The position numbers were made by a program, and so were the translations under genes. A stretch of DNA of 64,000 nt, taken from the NCBI RefSeq assembly GCF_006152115.1, contig NZ_VDFU01000014.1:1-64000 (forward strand), in the 5' to 3' direction. The notes under the pieces were generated by a model that did not search any database, was not told the DNA's origin, and saw only the letters and a list, made by a program, of their open reading frames with translations. Below, one piece after another: positions 36,522 to 45,882 of this stretch. This DNA comes from Rubellimicrobium rubrum (GTDB taxonomy: Bacteria > Pseudomonadota > Alphaproteobacteria > Rhodobacterales > Rhodobacteraceae). The stretch's first letter is position 1, and each line of letters begins with the position of its first letter.

Positions 36522-37384
36522 CGGGCTTCGACGGGCAGACGGATCCGAAGCCGTTTCACGCGGCGGCTGTCGGCATCCAGCACCTCGAATATCGGCCCGT
36601 CGGGGTGAACGATGACCTCGCCAGTCTTGGCGACGTGGCCGGCCAGCAGGAAGACGAGCCCGCCCAGCGTGTCGACCTCCTCGGCGTCGATCTCCTCATG
36701 GGCCGTGAGGTCCATGCCAAGGACTTCCTCGAATTCCTCGATTGGAGTGGTGCCGTCCACGACCCAGACCCCTTCGGATTCGCGCGACACATGCTCGGGC
36801 TCGGCGATGTCGTGCTCGTCGTCGATCTCTCCGACGACGGTCTCGAGAAGATCCTCGATGGTGCACAGACCATCGGTGCCGCCGTATTCGTCGATGATCA
36901 GCGCCATGTGGATCCGCTCGGCCTGCATCTTCTGAAGGAGGGTGGCCAGCGGCATGGACGGCGGTACGTAAAGCAGGGGGCGCAGCAGTTCGCGCAGGTT
37001 GAAGTCGCCGCCGCGCCCGAAGCCGTGCCGCAGCGCCACGTCCTTGAGATTCACGATTCCCAGGGGCTGGTCGAGGGTTCCCTCATAGACCGGTATGCGC
37101 GTCCGACCGGACTCGCGGAACTCCTCCACGAGGTCGGGGAGCGGGATCGTCACCGGTACGGCCACGATCTCGGAAGTCGGGACGGCGACATCCTCGGCCC
37201 GCATCCGCCGGAGGTTGAGGATGCCTGGCACCGACGCAAGCCGAGGGAACGCCGGCTTGTCCTTGTCGTCCTCGGAGGAACTCAGCGCCTCGATGATACG
37301 CGAAAAGAAGCCGCGACTCTGGCCCTCGGTCGTATCATCGCTACCCTCGTCGCGGCGCGGCGCGGGGTTGCTCGCGTCAGCCAT
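36518..37384 (-). CDS. corC: CorC/HlyC-type CBS domain protein
   Basis: A 288-residue soluble protein with two CBS domains (RTRIPVYEGTLDQPLGIVNL; MALIIDEYGGTDGLCTIED, the DEYGG signature) and a C-terminal CorC/HlyC transporter-associated domain. It is linked to magnesium and cobalt tolerance. Coupled to ybeY by an 8-base overlap and to lnt by GTGA. Confidence 0.9.
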   Translation of the reverse strand: MADASNPAPRRDEGSDDTTEGQSRGFFSRIIEALSSSEDDKDKPAFPRLASVPGILNLRRMRAEDVAVPTSEIVAVPVTIPLPDLVEEFRESGRTRIPVYEGTLDQPLGIVNLKDVALRHGFGRGGDFNLRELLRPLLYVPPSMPLATLLQKMQAERIHMALIIDEYGGTDGLCTIEDLLETVVGEIDDEHDIAEPEHVSRESEGVWVVDGTTPIEEFEEVLGMDLTAHEEIDAEEVDTLGGLVFLLAGHVAKTGEVIVHPDGPIFEVLDADSRRVKRLRIRLPVEAR

Positions 37385-37928
37385 CGCTCATCCTCGTCAT
37401 GGCGGCCCCTTCTGCCCCAGGAGCATAGGGGTCCGCAAGTCCGAGTTCCCTCAGGATCTCGGTCTCCAGGCCTTCCATCAGATCGGCATCGCCGTCCCGC
37501 TCATGGTCGAAACCCAGCAAGTGCAACGTGCCATGCACAAGGAGGTGCGCTGCATGGTCCTCCAGCGACTTGCCGGCCTCCCTAGCCTCTCGGGCACAGG
37601 TCTCGTAGGCGATGGCGATGTCGCCCAGACCCACGGGCATCGGGGGCTCGGGCGGGGGGAGATGCGGCATCTCGCCCGCCTTGTCCGCGCCCCGCTCGTC
37701 CGAAGGCCAGGACAGGACGTTAGTCGGCTGCGGCTTGCCGCGGAAATCTTCGTTCAACTCCGCGATGCGCTTGTCGTTGCAGGCTAGAAGGCTGATCTCG
37801 TAGGCGGCAGGCTCCAACCCCAGCCGCACGAGAGTGGCCCGGCAGGACCGTTCCGCAAGGTCCTCAAGGCCGAGAACCTCCCAGCGGTGGTCCTCGGCCA
37901 AGGTCTCGACAAGAGGATCGTCCGTCAT
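37377..37928 (-). CDS. ybeY: Endoribonuclease YbeY
   Basis: A 183-residue single-strand RNase for rRNA maturation and ribosome quality control. The zinc motif HxxxHxxxxxH is intact in HLLVHGTLHLLGFDHERDGD. NDKRIAELNEDFRGKPQPTN is the family's N-terminal signature. It lies in the phoH-ybeY-corC-lnt series. Confidence 0.94.
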   Translation of the reverse strand: MTDDPLVETLAEDHRWEVLGLEDLAERSCRATLVRLGLEPAAYEISLLACNDKRIAELNEDFRGKPQPTNVLSWPSDERGADKAGEMPHLPPPEPPMPVGLGDIAIAYETCAREAREAGKSLEDHAAHLLVHGTLHLLGFDHERDGDADLMEGLETEILRELGLADPYAPGAEGAAMTRMSDG

Positions 37929-37933
37929 CTGTG

Positions 37934-38977
37934 TCAGCCAGAGGCCTCTGACCTGTCGGTGGCGCGCGCATCGGCGTCATAGGCCTCGATGATGGCGGCG
38001 ACCAGCGGGTGCCGGACCACGTCGCGGGCCGTGAAGCGGGTGAAGCTGATCTTGGACACGTTGTGGAGCAGCCGTTCGGCCTCGATCAGACCCGAGGGTA
38101 CGCCGCGCGGGAGGTCGATCTGGGTGCGATCGCCCGTCACCACCATCCGCGATCCCTCGCCCAAGCGGGTGAGGAACATCTTCATCTGCATGGAGGTGGC
38201 GTTCTGCGCCTCGTCCAGCACGATGAAGGCGTTGGACAGCGTCCGACCCCGCATGAAGGCGAGCGGCGCGATCTCGATGATCTTTTCCTCGATCATCTTC
38301 TGCACCTGCTTCTGCGGCAGGAAGTCGTTCAGCGCGTCGTAAAGCGGCTGCATGTACGGATCGACTTTTTCCTTCGCGTCACCGGGAAGGAAACCCAGTC
38401 GTTCGCCAGCCTCAACGGCGGGGCGCGACAGGATGATCTTGTCCACATGGCCGCCCAGGAACATGCTGACGCCCACGGCCACGGCAAGGTAGGTCTTGCC
38501 GGTGCCGGCAGGGCCTATGCCGAAGGCCAGCTCGTGGTCGAACAGCGCGCGGACATAGGCCTTCTGCGCCTCGGTCCGGGGCTCCACGACCTTGCGGCGG
38601 GTGCGGATCTCGACGCGGTCGGACGGTCCGCCGCGGCCGAACATCTCGGTCTGGTCACCCGCCTGGGGGCCCGTCTCGCGCAGGGCGGGGCCCATGCGCA
38701 GTTCGCGGTCGATGTCGCCCAAGTCCAGACCTTTCCCCGATTCGAGCCGCTGATACAGCGCACGCATCACCTCGGCGGCACGGCCGCGCGCCTCCGCCTC
38801 GCCCATGATGGCCAAGCGGTTGCCCCGTCTCAGGATCTGCACGCCGATCCGGTCCTCGATCACGGCGAGATTGCGGTCATGTTCGCCGCAAAGATCGATC
38901 AGGAGGTAGTTGTCTGGGAACTCAAGCAGGGTCTCGCCATTCGCGGATGCAGCGGCGGACGCGTTCAGCGCGGTCAC
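37934..38977 (-). CDS. phoH: PhoH-family ATPase
   Basis: A 347-residue P-loop ATPase, probably RNA-related. Walker A is FGIGPAGTGKTYLAVAVGV and Walker B is NAFIVLDEAQNATSMQM. A ~110-residue N-terminal KH-like region precedes it. The start is uncertain: GTG 38977 was chosen, while a CTG at 38983 is better spaced from AGGAAGGAG. Confidence 0.93.
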   Translation of the reverse strand: MTALNASAAASANGETLLEFPDNYLLIDLCGEHDRNLAVIEDRIGVQILRRGNRLAIMGEAEARGRAAEVMRALYQRLESGKGLDLGDIDRELRMGPALRETGPQAGDQTEMFGRGGPSDRVEIRTRRKVVEPRTEAQKAYVRALFDHELAFGIGPAGTGKTYLAVAVGVSMFLGGHVDKIILSRPAVEAGERLGFLPGDAKEKVDPYMQPLYDALNDFLPQKQVQKMIEEKIIEIAPLAFMRGRTLSNAFIVLDEAQNATSMQMKMFLTRLGEGSRMVVTGDRTQIDLPRGVPSGLIEAERLLHNVSKISFTRFTARDVVRHPLVAAIIEAYDADARATDRSEASG

Positions 38978-39182
38978 GGGCAGGGTCGTTTCTCCTTCCT
39001 GCGTTCGGCGCCTCCCAGCGCCGGGCGGGCAAAGGCGCCACATGGGTCCATGGTGACGCGGCCCGGACCATGGCGCAAGCATTCCGAGGGGCCGCCGTGT
39101 TATTGAACGCACGAGGAGGCCAGAGGGTCCGGCCACAACCGCGACGGATGCACAAATCCTGCTCACCCCTCCGTCAACACGC

Positions 39183-40481
39183 TCAGGACGCCAACTCGCC
39201 CCCCAGCGAGTTCGTCAGGGCCGCCGTCACGCGCACGGGCCGGATCTGCCCACGCAGGTCGTCGGGGGCCGTTACGGCCACGGCCATCAGATGCCCGGAT
39301 TTGCCGGTCATCTGTCCGGGCATCCGGCCCGGCTTCTCGAACAGCACGGGCAGGATGCGGCCGACCATGGCCTTCTGCGTCTCGCGCTGCTGCCGGGTGA
39401 TGAGGGCCTGCAGCCGCAGCAGACGGTCGTGCGCCTCGGGCTCCGGCACGCCAGTTCGTTCGGCGGCCGGCGTTCCCGGACGGGGCGAATAGGTGAAGCT
39501 GAAGGCCGAGCCGAACCCCACGGCCTCGATCAAGGCCAGCGTTGCCTGGAAATCCTCCTCGGTCTCGCCGGGGAAGCCTACGATAAAGTCCGAGGACAGG
39601 ACGAGGTCCGGTTGTGCCGCCCGCAGCCGTTCGACCAGCCTCAGGTAGTCCTCGGCTCGGTGCTTGCGGTTCATGGCCTTGAGGATGCGGTCCGACCCCG
39701 ACTGCACGGGCAGATGCAGGAACGGCATGAGCTTGGGTTCTTCCCCATGGGCGGCGATCAGCGCATCATCCATGTCGTTGGGATGCGAGGTCGTGTAGCG
39801 GATGCGATCCAGCCCATCGATGCCAGCCAGATCGCGCACCAGTGCCGCAAGGCCGCCCTCGGCCCCGTGCCACGCGTTGACGTTCTGGCCCAGCAGCGTG
39901 ATCTCGCGCACGCCCTGCTCCACAAGACCCCGCGCCTCGGTCAGGATCCGCTGGGCGGGGCGGCTCACTTCGGCCCCGCGGGTATAGGGGACGACGCAGA
40001 AGGCGCAGAACTTGTCGCACCCTTCCTGCACCGTCAGAAAGGCGGTGGGCGCGCGAAGCTTGCGCGGCGGCAGGTGAGCGAACTTGTCCTCGGCCGGGAA
40101 CTCGGTTTCCACGACTTTCTCGCCCGCGTCGACGCGCGCCATCAGCGCGGGAAGGGTGTGGTAGCTCTGTGGGCCCACCACGAGGTCCACGATCGGCGCC
40201 CGCGCCAGGATCTCCTCGCCTTCGGCCTGCGCGACACAGCCTGCGACCGCGATCCGCAGGTCGGGCTTGGCGGCACGCAGCGGCTTCAGCCGCCCGATGT
40301 CGGAATAGACCTTCTCTGCCGCCTTCTCGCGGATGTGGCAGGTATTGAGAAGGACCATGTCGGCCTCCTCCGCCTTGTCCGTCGCTTCATAGCCCTGCCC
40401 GGCCAAAAGCTCGGCCATGCGCTCGCCGTCATGAACGTTCATCTGGCAGCCGTAGGTCTTGACGAACAGCTTCTTGGTCAT
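39183..40481 (-). CDS. miaB: tRNA-2-methylthio-N6-dimethylallyladenosine synthase
   Basis: A 432-residue radical SAM methylthiotransferase acting on A37 of tRNA. The N-terminal domain starts [17 protein letters not shown], with further cluster cysteines in LLNTCHIRE and [11 protein letters not shown]. The radical SAM motif CxxxCxxC is in [22 protein letters not shown] domain closes the protein. ATG 40514 is an in-frame alternative. Confidence 0.95.
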   Translation of the reverse strand: MTKKLFVKTYGCQMNVHDGERMAELLAGQGYEATDKAEEADMVLLNTCHIREKAAEKVYSDIGRLKPLRAAKPDLRIAVAGCVAQAEGEEILARAPIVDLVVGPQSYHTLPALMARVDAGEKVVETEFPAEDKFAHLPPRKLRAPTAFLTVQEGCDKFCAFCVVPYTRGAEVSRPAQRILTEARGLVEQGVREITLLGQNVNAWHGAEGGLAALVRDLAGIDGLDRIRYTTSHPNDMDDALIAAHGEEPKLMPFLHLPVQSGSDRILKAMNRKHRAEDYLRLVERLRAAQPDLVLSSDFIVGFPGETEEDFQATLALIEAVGFGSAFSFTYSPRPGTPAAERTGVPEPEAHDRLLRLQALITRQQRETQKAMVGRILPVLFEKPGRMPGQMTGKSGHLMAVAVTAPDDLRGQIRPVRVTAALTNSLGGELAS

Positions 40482-40607
40482 GGGACGGGCCTTGCGCTGG
40501 GGCGTGTCGGGCATAGGCGCTCGGCCACGGTCTTGCAATGCCGGGACCCGCTCCCCCCGGGCCAGGGCGCATCACGTTCGACGGATGCGGATGGGCCCGT
40601 CGGGCCC

Positions 40608-41042
40608 TCAGACGCGCCGCAGCCGGATCACCACGTCCACGGCAGCGATCTCCGCGCCCTCGGGGGCCACGGGCAGGCGCCGGATCTCCAGTTCCGTCGC
40701 GGGCGCGTCGGTCAGGCGGCACTCGTCTTCCCAGAAGAAGTGCGGATGGTCGGTCATGTTGGTGTCGAAGTAGCTCTTCGAGCCATCCACGGTGATCTCG
40801 CGCATCAGGCCCGCCTCGCAGAAGGCACGCAGCGTGTTGTACACGGTCGCGAGGCTCACGGGCTCTCCGGCCCGCACGGCGGCATGATGCAGGCTTTCGG
40901 CGGTCACGTGCCGGTCGAGGCCATCGCCGACAAGGAGCTGGGCCAAGGACACCCGCTGCCGCGTCGGGCGCAGGCCGCCGCGCGCAAGCCAGGCCTTGCC
41001 CCGCCCTACGGCCACAACCCCGGTCATCGTGTCGTCATGCAT
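40608..41042 (-). CDS. irr: Irr-type iron response regulator (Fur family)
   Basis: A 144-residue Fur-family repressor. The winged helix includes [14 protein letters not shown] and [18 protein letters not shown], and the dimer domain reads [18 protein letters not shown]. The reduced metal-binding His set and the divergent position in front of fabA fit Irr, which senses heme status in alphaproteobacteria. No N-terminal heme regulatory Cys-Pro motif is present, as is usual outside Bradyrhizobium. Confidence 0.88.
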   Translation of the reverse strand: MHDDTMTGVVAVGRGKAWLARGGLRPTRQRVSLAQLLVGDGLDRHVTAESLHHAAVRAGEPVSLATVYNTLRAFCEAGLMREITVDGSKSYFDTNMTDHPHFFWEDECRLTDAPATELEIRRLPVAPEGAEIAAVDVVIRLRRV

Positions 41043-41191
41043 CGGACCCGCGTGCCCTTTATCCCAAGCCTCACAAGCATATGTCGTCTGGGGTCCGGGA
41101 TTCAACCGGTACCCGGCCCGCCCTTGCCCCCATCGCGGGCCGGGTGATAAGGCATCGACCGGCGCGCAACAACCGGATGGACCCTCGGCCT

Positions 41192-41707
41192 ATGCCCGAC
41201 TTCCCGCGACACTTCGACAGGGAGGCCCTTCTCGCCTGCGCCCGAGGCGAGTTGTTCGGCCCCGGAAATGCCCAGCTTCCCGAACCGCCCATGCTGATGA
41301 TGGACCGCATCACCGACATCTCGGGCGATGGCGGCGCGAACGGCAAGGGGCACGTGGTGGCCGAACTCGACATCCAGCCCGACCTTTGGTTCTTCCCGTG
41401 CCACTTCCCCGGGAACCCCGTCATGCCGGGCTGCCTCATGCTCGACGGCCTGTGGCAGCTCACCGGCTTCAACCTCGGCTGGCGCGGCTGGCAGGGCCAG
41501 GGTTTCGCGCTCGGCGTGGGCGAGGTGAAGCTGTCCGGGATGATCCGCCCGGACCGCAAGCTCGTCAGGTATGTCGTGGACTTCACGCGCGTGATCGACC
41601 GGCGGCTCAAGATGGGCGTGGCCGATGGGCGTGTGGAGGCTGACGGCGAACTCGTGGCCGAGGTCAAGGACATGCGGGTCGGCCTCGCCGTGGCACAGGG
41701 GGGCTGA
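41192..41707 (+). CDS. fabA: 3-hydroxydecanoyl-ACP dehydratase/isomerase
   Basis: A 171-residue hot-dog enzyme that introduces the cis double bond in unsaturated fatty acid synthesis. The catalytic His and Asp are in [23 protein letters not shown] 41192 ([20 protein letters not shown]) matches homologues; 41177 is also in frame. Three bases separate it from fabB, and irr is divergent. Confidence 0.96.
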   Translation: MPDFPRHFDREALLACARGELFGPGNAQLPEPPMLMMDRITDISGDGGANGKGHVVAELDIQPDLWFFPCHFPGNPVMPGCLMLDGLWQLTGFNLGWRGWQGQGFALGVGEVKLSGMIRPDRKLVRYVVDFTRVIDRRLKMGVADGRVEADGELVAEVKDMRVGLAVAQGG

Positions 41708-41710
41708 ACG

Positions 41711-42937
41711 ATGCGTCGTGTCGTCGTCACCGGGATCGGGATCATCTCGCCCATCGGGAACAGCGCCGCCGAGGTGCTGGACGCGCTCAAGGCCGGCCGC
41801 TCGGGCATCGAGCGCTCCGAGGAGATGGTCGAGCACGGCTTCCGCTCCCAGGTTGCCGGAACGATCAAGATCGACCCGGCGCAGCACATCGACAAGCGCA
41901 GGATGCGCTTCATGGGCCCGGGAGCGGCCTACGCTTACCTCGCCATGGAGCAGGCCATCGCCGATTCCGGCCTGACCGAGGGCGAGGTGAGCCACGAGCG
42001 CACCGGCCTCATCGCGGGATCGGGCGGGCCGTCCACCTCGAACCTGTTCGCGGCGGGGCAGACCGTGCTCAGGACTGGCAGCCCCAAGAAGATCGGGCCC
42101 CTCATGGTGCCGCGCGGCATGTCGTCGACGGTGTCGGCGAACCTCGCCACCTCCTTTCGCATCAAGGGGATCAACTACTCGATCACCTCCGCCTGCTCGA
42201 CCTCGCTCCATTGCATCGGCTCCGCGGCCGAGCAGATCCAGATGAACAAGCAGGACGTCATGTTCGCCGGCGGCGGAGAGGAGTTGGACTGGACCCTGTC
42301 CGCCCTGTTCGATGCCATGGGCGCCATGTCCTCCCGATTCAACGACGAGCCGACCCGTGCCTCGCGCGCCTTCGACCGTGACCGCGACGGCTTCGTCATC
42401 GCGGCAGGCGGCGCGATCGTCGTGCTGGAGGAGCGCGAGCGGGCGCTGGCGCGCGGCGCGAGTATCTATGCCGAGGTGACGGGCTTTGCCGCGACCTCTG
42501 ACGGCGCCGATATGGTCGCTCCATCGGGCGAGGGCGGAGAGCGGGCGATGAAGGTCGCCTTGGCGACCCTGCCCCAAGGACGCCAGGTCAGCTACATCAA
42601 TGCGCACGGCACTTCGACGCCTGTGGGCGACGTGACCGAGGTCGAGGCCGTCCGCCGCGTCTTTGGCGACGACCACCCGCCTATCTCCTCGACCAAGTCG
42701 ATGACCGGACACAGCCAGGGGGCAACCGGCGCGCAGGAGGCGATCTACTGCCTGCTGATGCTCCAGGACGACTTCATTGCGCCGTCGATCAACGTGGAGA
42801 ACCTCGATCCCGCCCTGCGGGAGGGCGAGATTGCCACGCGGCTCGTGGAAAAGGCCGGGCTGGACACGGTCATGACGAATTCCTTTGGCTTCGGCGGCAC
42901 GAACGGATCGATGCTCCTGAGCAAGCACCTCGATTGA
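41711..42937 (+). CDS. fabB: Beta-ketoacyl-ACP synthase I
   Basis: A 408-residue condensing enzyme that elongates unsaturated acyl chains. The Cys-His-His triad is visible in ITSACSTSLHC, NAHGTSTPVGD and MTGHSQGATGA. It follows fabA directly. Confidence 0.96.
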   Translation: MRRVVVTGIGIISPIGNSAAEVLDALKAGRSGIERSEEMVEHGFRSQVAGTIKIDPAQHIDKRRMRFMGPGAAYAYLAMEQAIADSGLTEGEVSHERTGLIAGSGGPSTSNLFAAGQTVLRTGSPKKIGPLMVPRGMSSTVSANLATSFRIKGINYSITSACSTSLHCIGSAAEQIQMNKQDVMFAGGGEELDWTLSALFDAMGAMSSRFNDEPTRASRAFDRDRDGFVIAAGGAIVVLEERERALARGASIYAEVTGFAATSDGADMVAPSGEGGERAMKVALATLPQGRQVSYINAHGTSTPVGDVTEVEAVRRVFGDDHPPISSTKSMTGHSQGATGAQEAIYCLLMLQDDFIAPSINVENLDPALREGEIATRLVEKAGLDTVMTNSFGFGGTNGSMLLSKHLD

Positions 42938-42950
42938 GCGGACTCCTTTC

Positions 42951-43733
42951 ATGAACCTTCAGGGTAAGCGCGCGCTCGTCATGGGCGTCGCCAACAGCCA
43001 CTCCATCGCGTGGGGCATCGCCAAGGCGCTGCACGAGGCAGGCGCCGAACTGGCCTTCACCTACCAGGGCGAGGCGTTCGGAAAGCGGGTGGCCCCGCTC
43101 GCAGCCAGCGTTGGGTCGGACTTCTTGGTGGATGCCGACGTGACCGACGACGCTTCGCTCGACCGCGCCTTCGACCAGGTGGCCGAGCGCTGGGGCGGGC
43201 TCGACATCCTGATCCACGCCATCGCCTTTTCCAGCAAGGACGAGTTGCAGGGCCGGTTCATCAACACGAGCCGCGAGAACTTCAAGACCTCGATGGTCAT
43301 CTCCTGCTACTCGCTCATCGAAGTGGCGCGTCGCGCCCGCCCCTTGATGCCGCAGGGCGGAAGCATCATCACCCTGACCTACCAGGGTTCGAACCGTGTG
43401 ACACCGCATTACAATGTGATGGGCGTGGCCAAGGCCGCGCTGGAATCCGCCGTGCGCTACCTCGCCAACGACCTTGGGCCCGAGGGGATCCGCGTGAACG
43501 CCATCTCTCCGGGTCCCATGAAGACGCTTGCGGGCGCGGCGATCGGCGGCGCGCGCGCGACCTTCCGGCACACCGAGGCGAACTCTCCGCTCCGTGCCAA
43601 CGCCACGCTGGAGGCCATCGGCGGAACGGCGGTCTGGTTGTCCTCCGAGGCGGGCTCCTGCACGACAGGCGAGGTCGTGCGCGTGGATGGAGGCTTCCAC
43701 GTGCTGGGCATGCCGCAGGCCGATCAGCTCTGA
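42951..43733 (+). CDS. fabI: Enoyl-ACP reductase (FabI type)
   Basis: A 260-residue NADH-dependent reductase, the SDR-like last step of the elongation cycle. GVANSHSIAWGIAKAL binds the cofactor, and Tyr-Lys of the YxxxxxxK motif lie in PHYNVMGVAKAALESA, with the second Tyr in TLTYQGS. It completes a fabA-fabB-fabI unit. Confidence 0.95.
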   Translation: MNLQGKRALVMGVANSHSIAWGIAKALHEAGAELAFTYQGEAFGKRVAPLAASVGSDFLVDADVTDDASLDRAFDQVAERWGGLDILIHAIAFSSKDELQGRFINTSRENFKTSMVISCYSLIEVARRARPLMPQGGSIITLTYQGSNRVTPHYNVMGVAKAALESAVRYLANDLGPEGIRVNAISPGPMKTLAGAAIGGARATFRHTEANSPLRANATLEAIGGTAVWLSSEAGSCTTGEVVRVDGGFHVLGMPQADQL

Positions 43734-43862
43734 CCTCCCGGTCCTTGGACCAACTGCCGGTCCCGCCAGATGAGCCAAGGCCCGCTCCAGCCCAAAGGCT
43801 TGCCGCCGTTCCGCTTGGCCGGCTCGCGGACCTCCTCTAGGGTCGCCCAAGGAGGAGCCCTC

Positions 43863-44303
43863 ATGTCCCAGCACATCTTCGTCAACCTGCCTGTCGCTGA
43901 CCTGTCCCGCGCCCGGTCCTTCTATGCCGCACTGGGCTTTTCCTTCGACGAGCGGTTCTCGGGCGAGACCTCCGCTTGCGTCGTGGTGTCCGAGCAGATC
44001 CACATCATGCTCCTGCTCCGCGAGTACTTCGCGACCTTCACCCCTCGTCCCATGGGGGAGCCAGCGCGTGACACCTCGGTCCTGATCGCGCTGTCGCGCG
44101 ACTCGCGCGAGGCGGTGGAGGCCTTCATGCAGGCGGGCCTGAAGGCCGGGGGCACCGACAATGGCAAGGTGCAGGACTTCGACTTCATGTACGGGCGCTC
44201 CATCTCGGACCCGGACGGCAACGTGCTGGAACCCATGTGGATGGATGTCACCGCCTTTGAGCGGACCCTGGGGGACGAGATCAACAGTGCCGTCGACGCC
44301 TGA
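43863..44303 (+). CDS. VOC/glyoxalase-family protein 3
   Basis: A 146-residue vicinal oxygen chelate protein: IFVNLPVADLSRARSFYAAL at the N-terminus, YGRSISDPDGNVLEPMWMD at the end. Similar proteins are annotated as lactoylglutathione lyase-like without proof. Its stop overlaps the start of the following HAD gene by one base. Confidence 0.85.
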   Translation: MSQHIFVNLPVADLSRARSFYAALGFSFDERFSGETSACVVVSEQIHIMLLLREYFATFTPRPMGEPARDTSVLIALSRDSREAVEAFMQAGLKAGGTDNGKVQDFDFMYGRSISDPDGNVLEPMWMDVTAFERTLGDEINSAVDA

Positions 44304-44977
44304 TGCGGGTCGCCGTCTTCGACGCCTATGGCACGTTGTTCGACGTGGGCGGGGCCCTGCGCGCGGCGGCCGAGGCTGAACCGGAAGCGCCTTGGGCCAC
44401 TGACTGGGCGGCGTTGGCGCGGAACTGGCGACAGAAGCAACTGGAGATCACTTGGCTCCGTGCCGTGGCGGGTCACCATGCCGACTTCGCGCAGGTCACC
44501 GCCGACGCTCTCGACTGGACACTCGCCCGCGCGGGCCTCTCCGATCCGGATCTGCGCGCCAGACTGCTCGACCTTTATGGTCGCCTGCCACCCTACCCCG
44601 AGGCGCGGGCGGCCGTGGAAGCCGTGGCCGCCCGCGGGCTCCCTTGCGCGATCCTGACCAACGCGACCCCTGCGATGGTCACGGGCCTGCTCGACGCGTC
44701 CGGTTTAGGGCCTCTCTTCGGTGAGGTGCTAACCGTCGAGGAGGCGGGCGTCTTCAAGCCTCACCCTTCGGTCTATGCCCTTGTCACGGCCCATTACGGG
44801 GTCGCGCCCGATGAGGTCCTGTTCGCATCGGCCAACGGGTGGGACGCGGCCGGAGCCTCGGGCTTCGGGTTTCAAACGGCTTGGATCAACCGCGAGGGGG
44901 CTCCGACGGACCGGCTCTGGGCCAAGCCCTGGCGCGAGCTATCCTCCCTGCGGGGCATCGCGGGACTGATCGGATGA
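44303..44977 (+). CDS. HAD-family haloacid dehalogenase (type II)
   Basis: A 224-residue HAD hydrolase. The nucleophile Asp is in VFDAYGTLFD, motif II is ILTNATP, the lysine is in GVFKPHPSVY and FASANGWDAAGASGFG is motif III. The last motif is typical of (S)-2-haloacid dehalogenases, which hydrolyse 2-haloalkanoates. Coupled on both sides by one-base and four-base overlaps. Confidence 0.88.
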   Translation: MRVAVFDAYGTLFDVGGALRAAAEAEPEAPWATDWAALARNWRQKQLEITWLRAVAGHHADFAQVTADALDWTLARAGLSDPDLRARLLDLYGRLPPYPEARAAVEAVAARGLPCAILTNATPAMVTGLLDASGLGPLFGEVLTVEEAGVFKPHPSVYALVTAHYGVAPDEVLFASANGWDAAGASGFGFQTAWINREGAPTDRLWAKPWRELSSLRGIAGLIG

Positions 44978-45816
44978 GCTACGCATTGGCAGGCGACGGC
45001 GCGCGCTTGTTCTACACGGACGAAGGCGCGGGGCTGCCCGTGCTGGCCTTGGCCGGACTGACCCGAAATGGCGGCGACTTCGACCACCTCGCCCCGCATC
45101 TGACGAATGTGCGCCTGATCCGGCTGGACGCGCGGGGACGTGGCAGGTCCGACTGGACAGGACCATCCACCTATTCGATCCCGCAGGAAGCGGCTGATGT
45201 CGTCTCGCTCCTCGATCACCTGAACCTGCCCAAGGTCGCCATCCTTGGCACGTCGCGCGGGGGGCTCGTGGCGATGGGGCTTGCTGCCACGGCAAGGGAC
45301 CGGCTCCTAGGCGTCGCCCTCAACGACGTGGGGCCGGTGATCGAGGCCAAGGGCTTGGGCGTCATCGCGGGCTATCTGGGCCGCCGCCCTGCCCAGCCCA
45401 CCTGGGAGGAGGCAGCCCGCACCCGCGCCAAGCTTTGGACCCACTTCCGCGACGTCCCACACGAGCGGTGGCTGCACGAGGTGCGCAACCACTACGAGGA
45501 AACCCCCCACGGCCTCCTCCTGCGCTACGACCCCCGCCTGCGCGACGCGTTCCTGCCCGACGAAGGCGCCCCTCTGCCGGATCTTTGGCCCTTCTTCGAC
45601 CTGCTGGCAGGCCTCCCGCTCGCGGTGATCCGGGGCGAGACCTCGGACATCCTGTCCCCCGAGACCTTTGCGGAGATGCAGCGCCGCCGCCCCGATATGG
45701 TCGGCACCGAAGTCCCGGGACGCGGTCATGTCCCGTTCCTGGACGAGCCCGAGTCGCTGTCCGCGATCCGGGCCTGGCTGGACCTCTGTCGCGGGGCCGC
45801 TGCCGCTCCGGCCTGA
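44974..45816 (+). CDS. Alpha/beta hydrolase
   Basis: A 280-residue hydrolase. The nucleophile Ser is in LGTSRGGLVAMG, the oxyanion region in LALAGLTRNGGDFD, Asp in GETSDILSP, and the catalytic His in VPGRGHVPFLDEPE. The start overlaps the HAD gene stop (ATGA), so VOC, HAD and hydrolase form one unit of unknown substrate. Confidence 0.88.
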   Translation: MSYALAGDGARLFYTDEGAGLPVLALAGLTRNGGDFDHLAPHLTNVRLIRLDARGRGRSDWTGPSTYSIPQEAADVVSLLDHLNLPKVAILGTSRGGLVAMGLAATARDRLLGVALNDVGPVIEAKGLGVIAGYLGRRPAQPTWEEAARTRAKLWTHFRDVPHERWLHEVRNHYEETPHGLLLRYDPRLRDAFLPDEGAPLPDLWPFFDLLAGLPLAVIRGETSDILSPETFAEMQRRRPDMVGTEVPGRGHVPFLDEPESLSAIRAWLDLCRGAAAAPA

Positions 45817-45882
45817 TGCAGGAAGGCCAGGAAGCGCGCAGACCTGCTGGCCACGCGGGTCAGGCCAGGCTAGCTCCGCCCC

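Noticed and set aside
41102-42952. A 616-residue minus-strand frame opposite fabA and fabB
   Set aside because: It is the antisense shadow of two genes with intact catalytic motifs.
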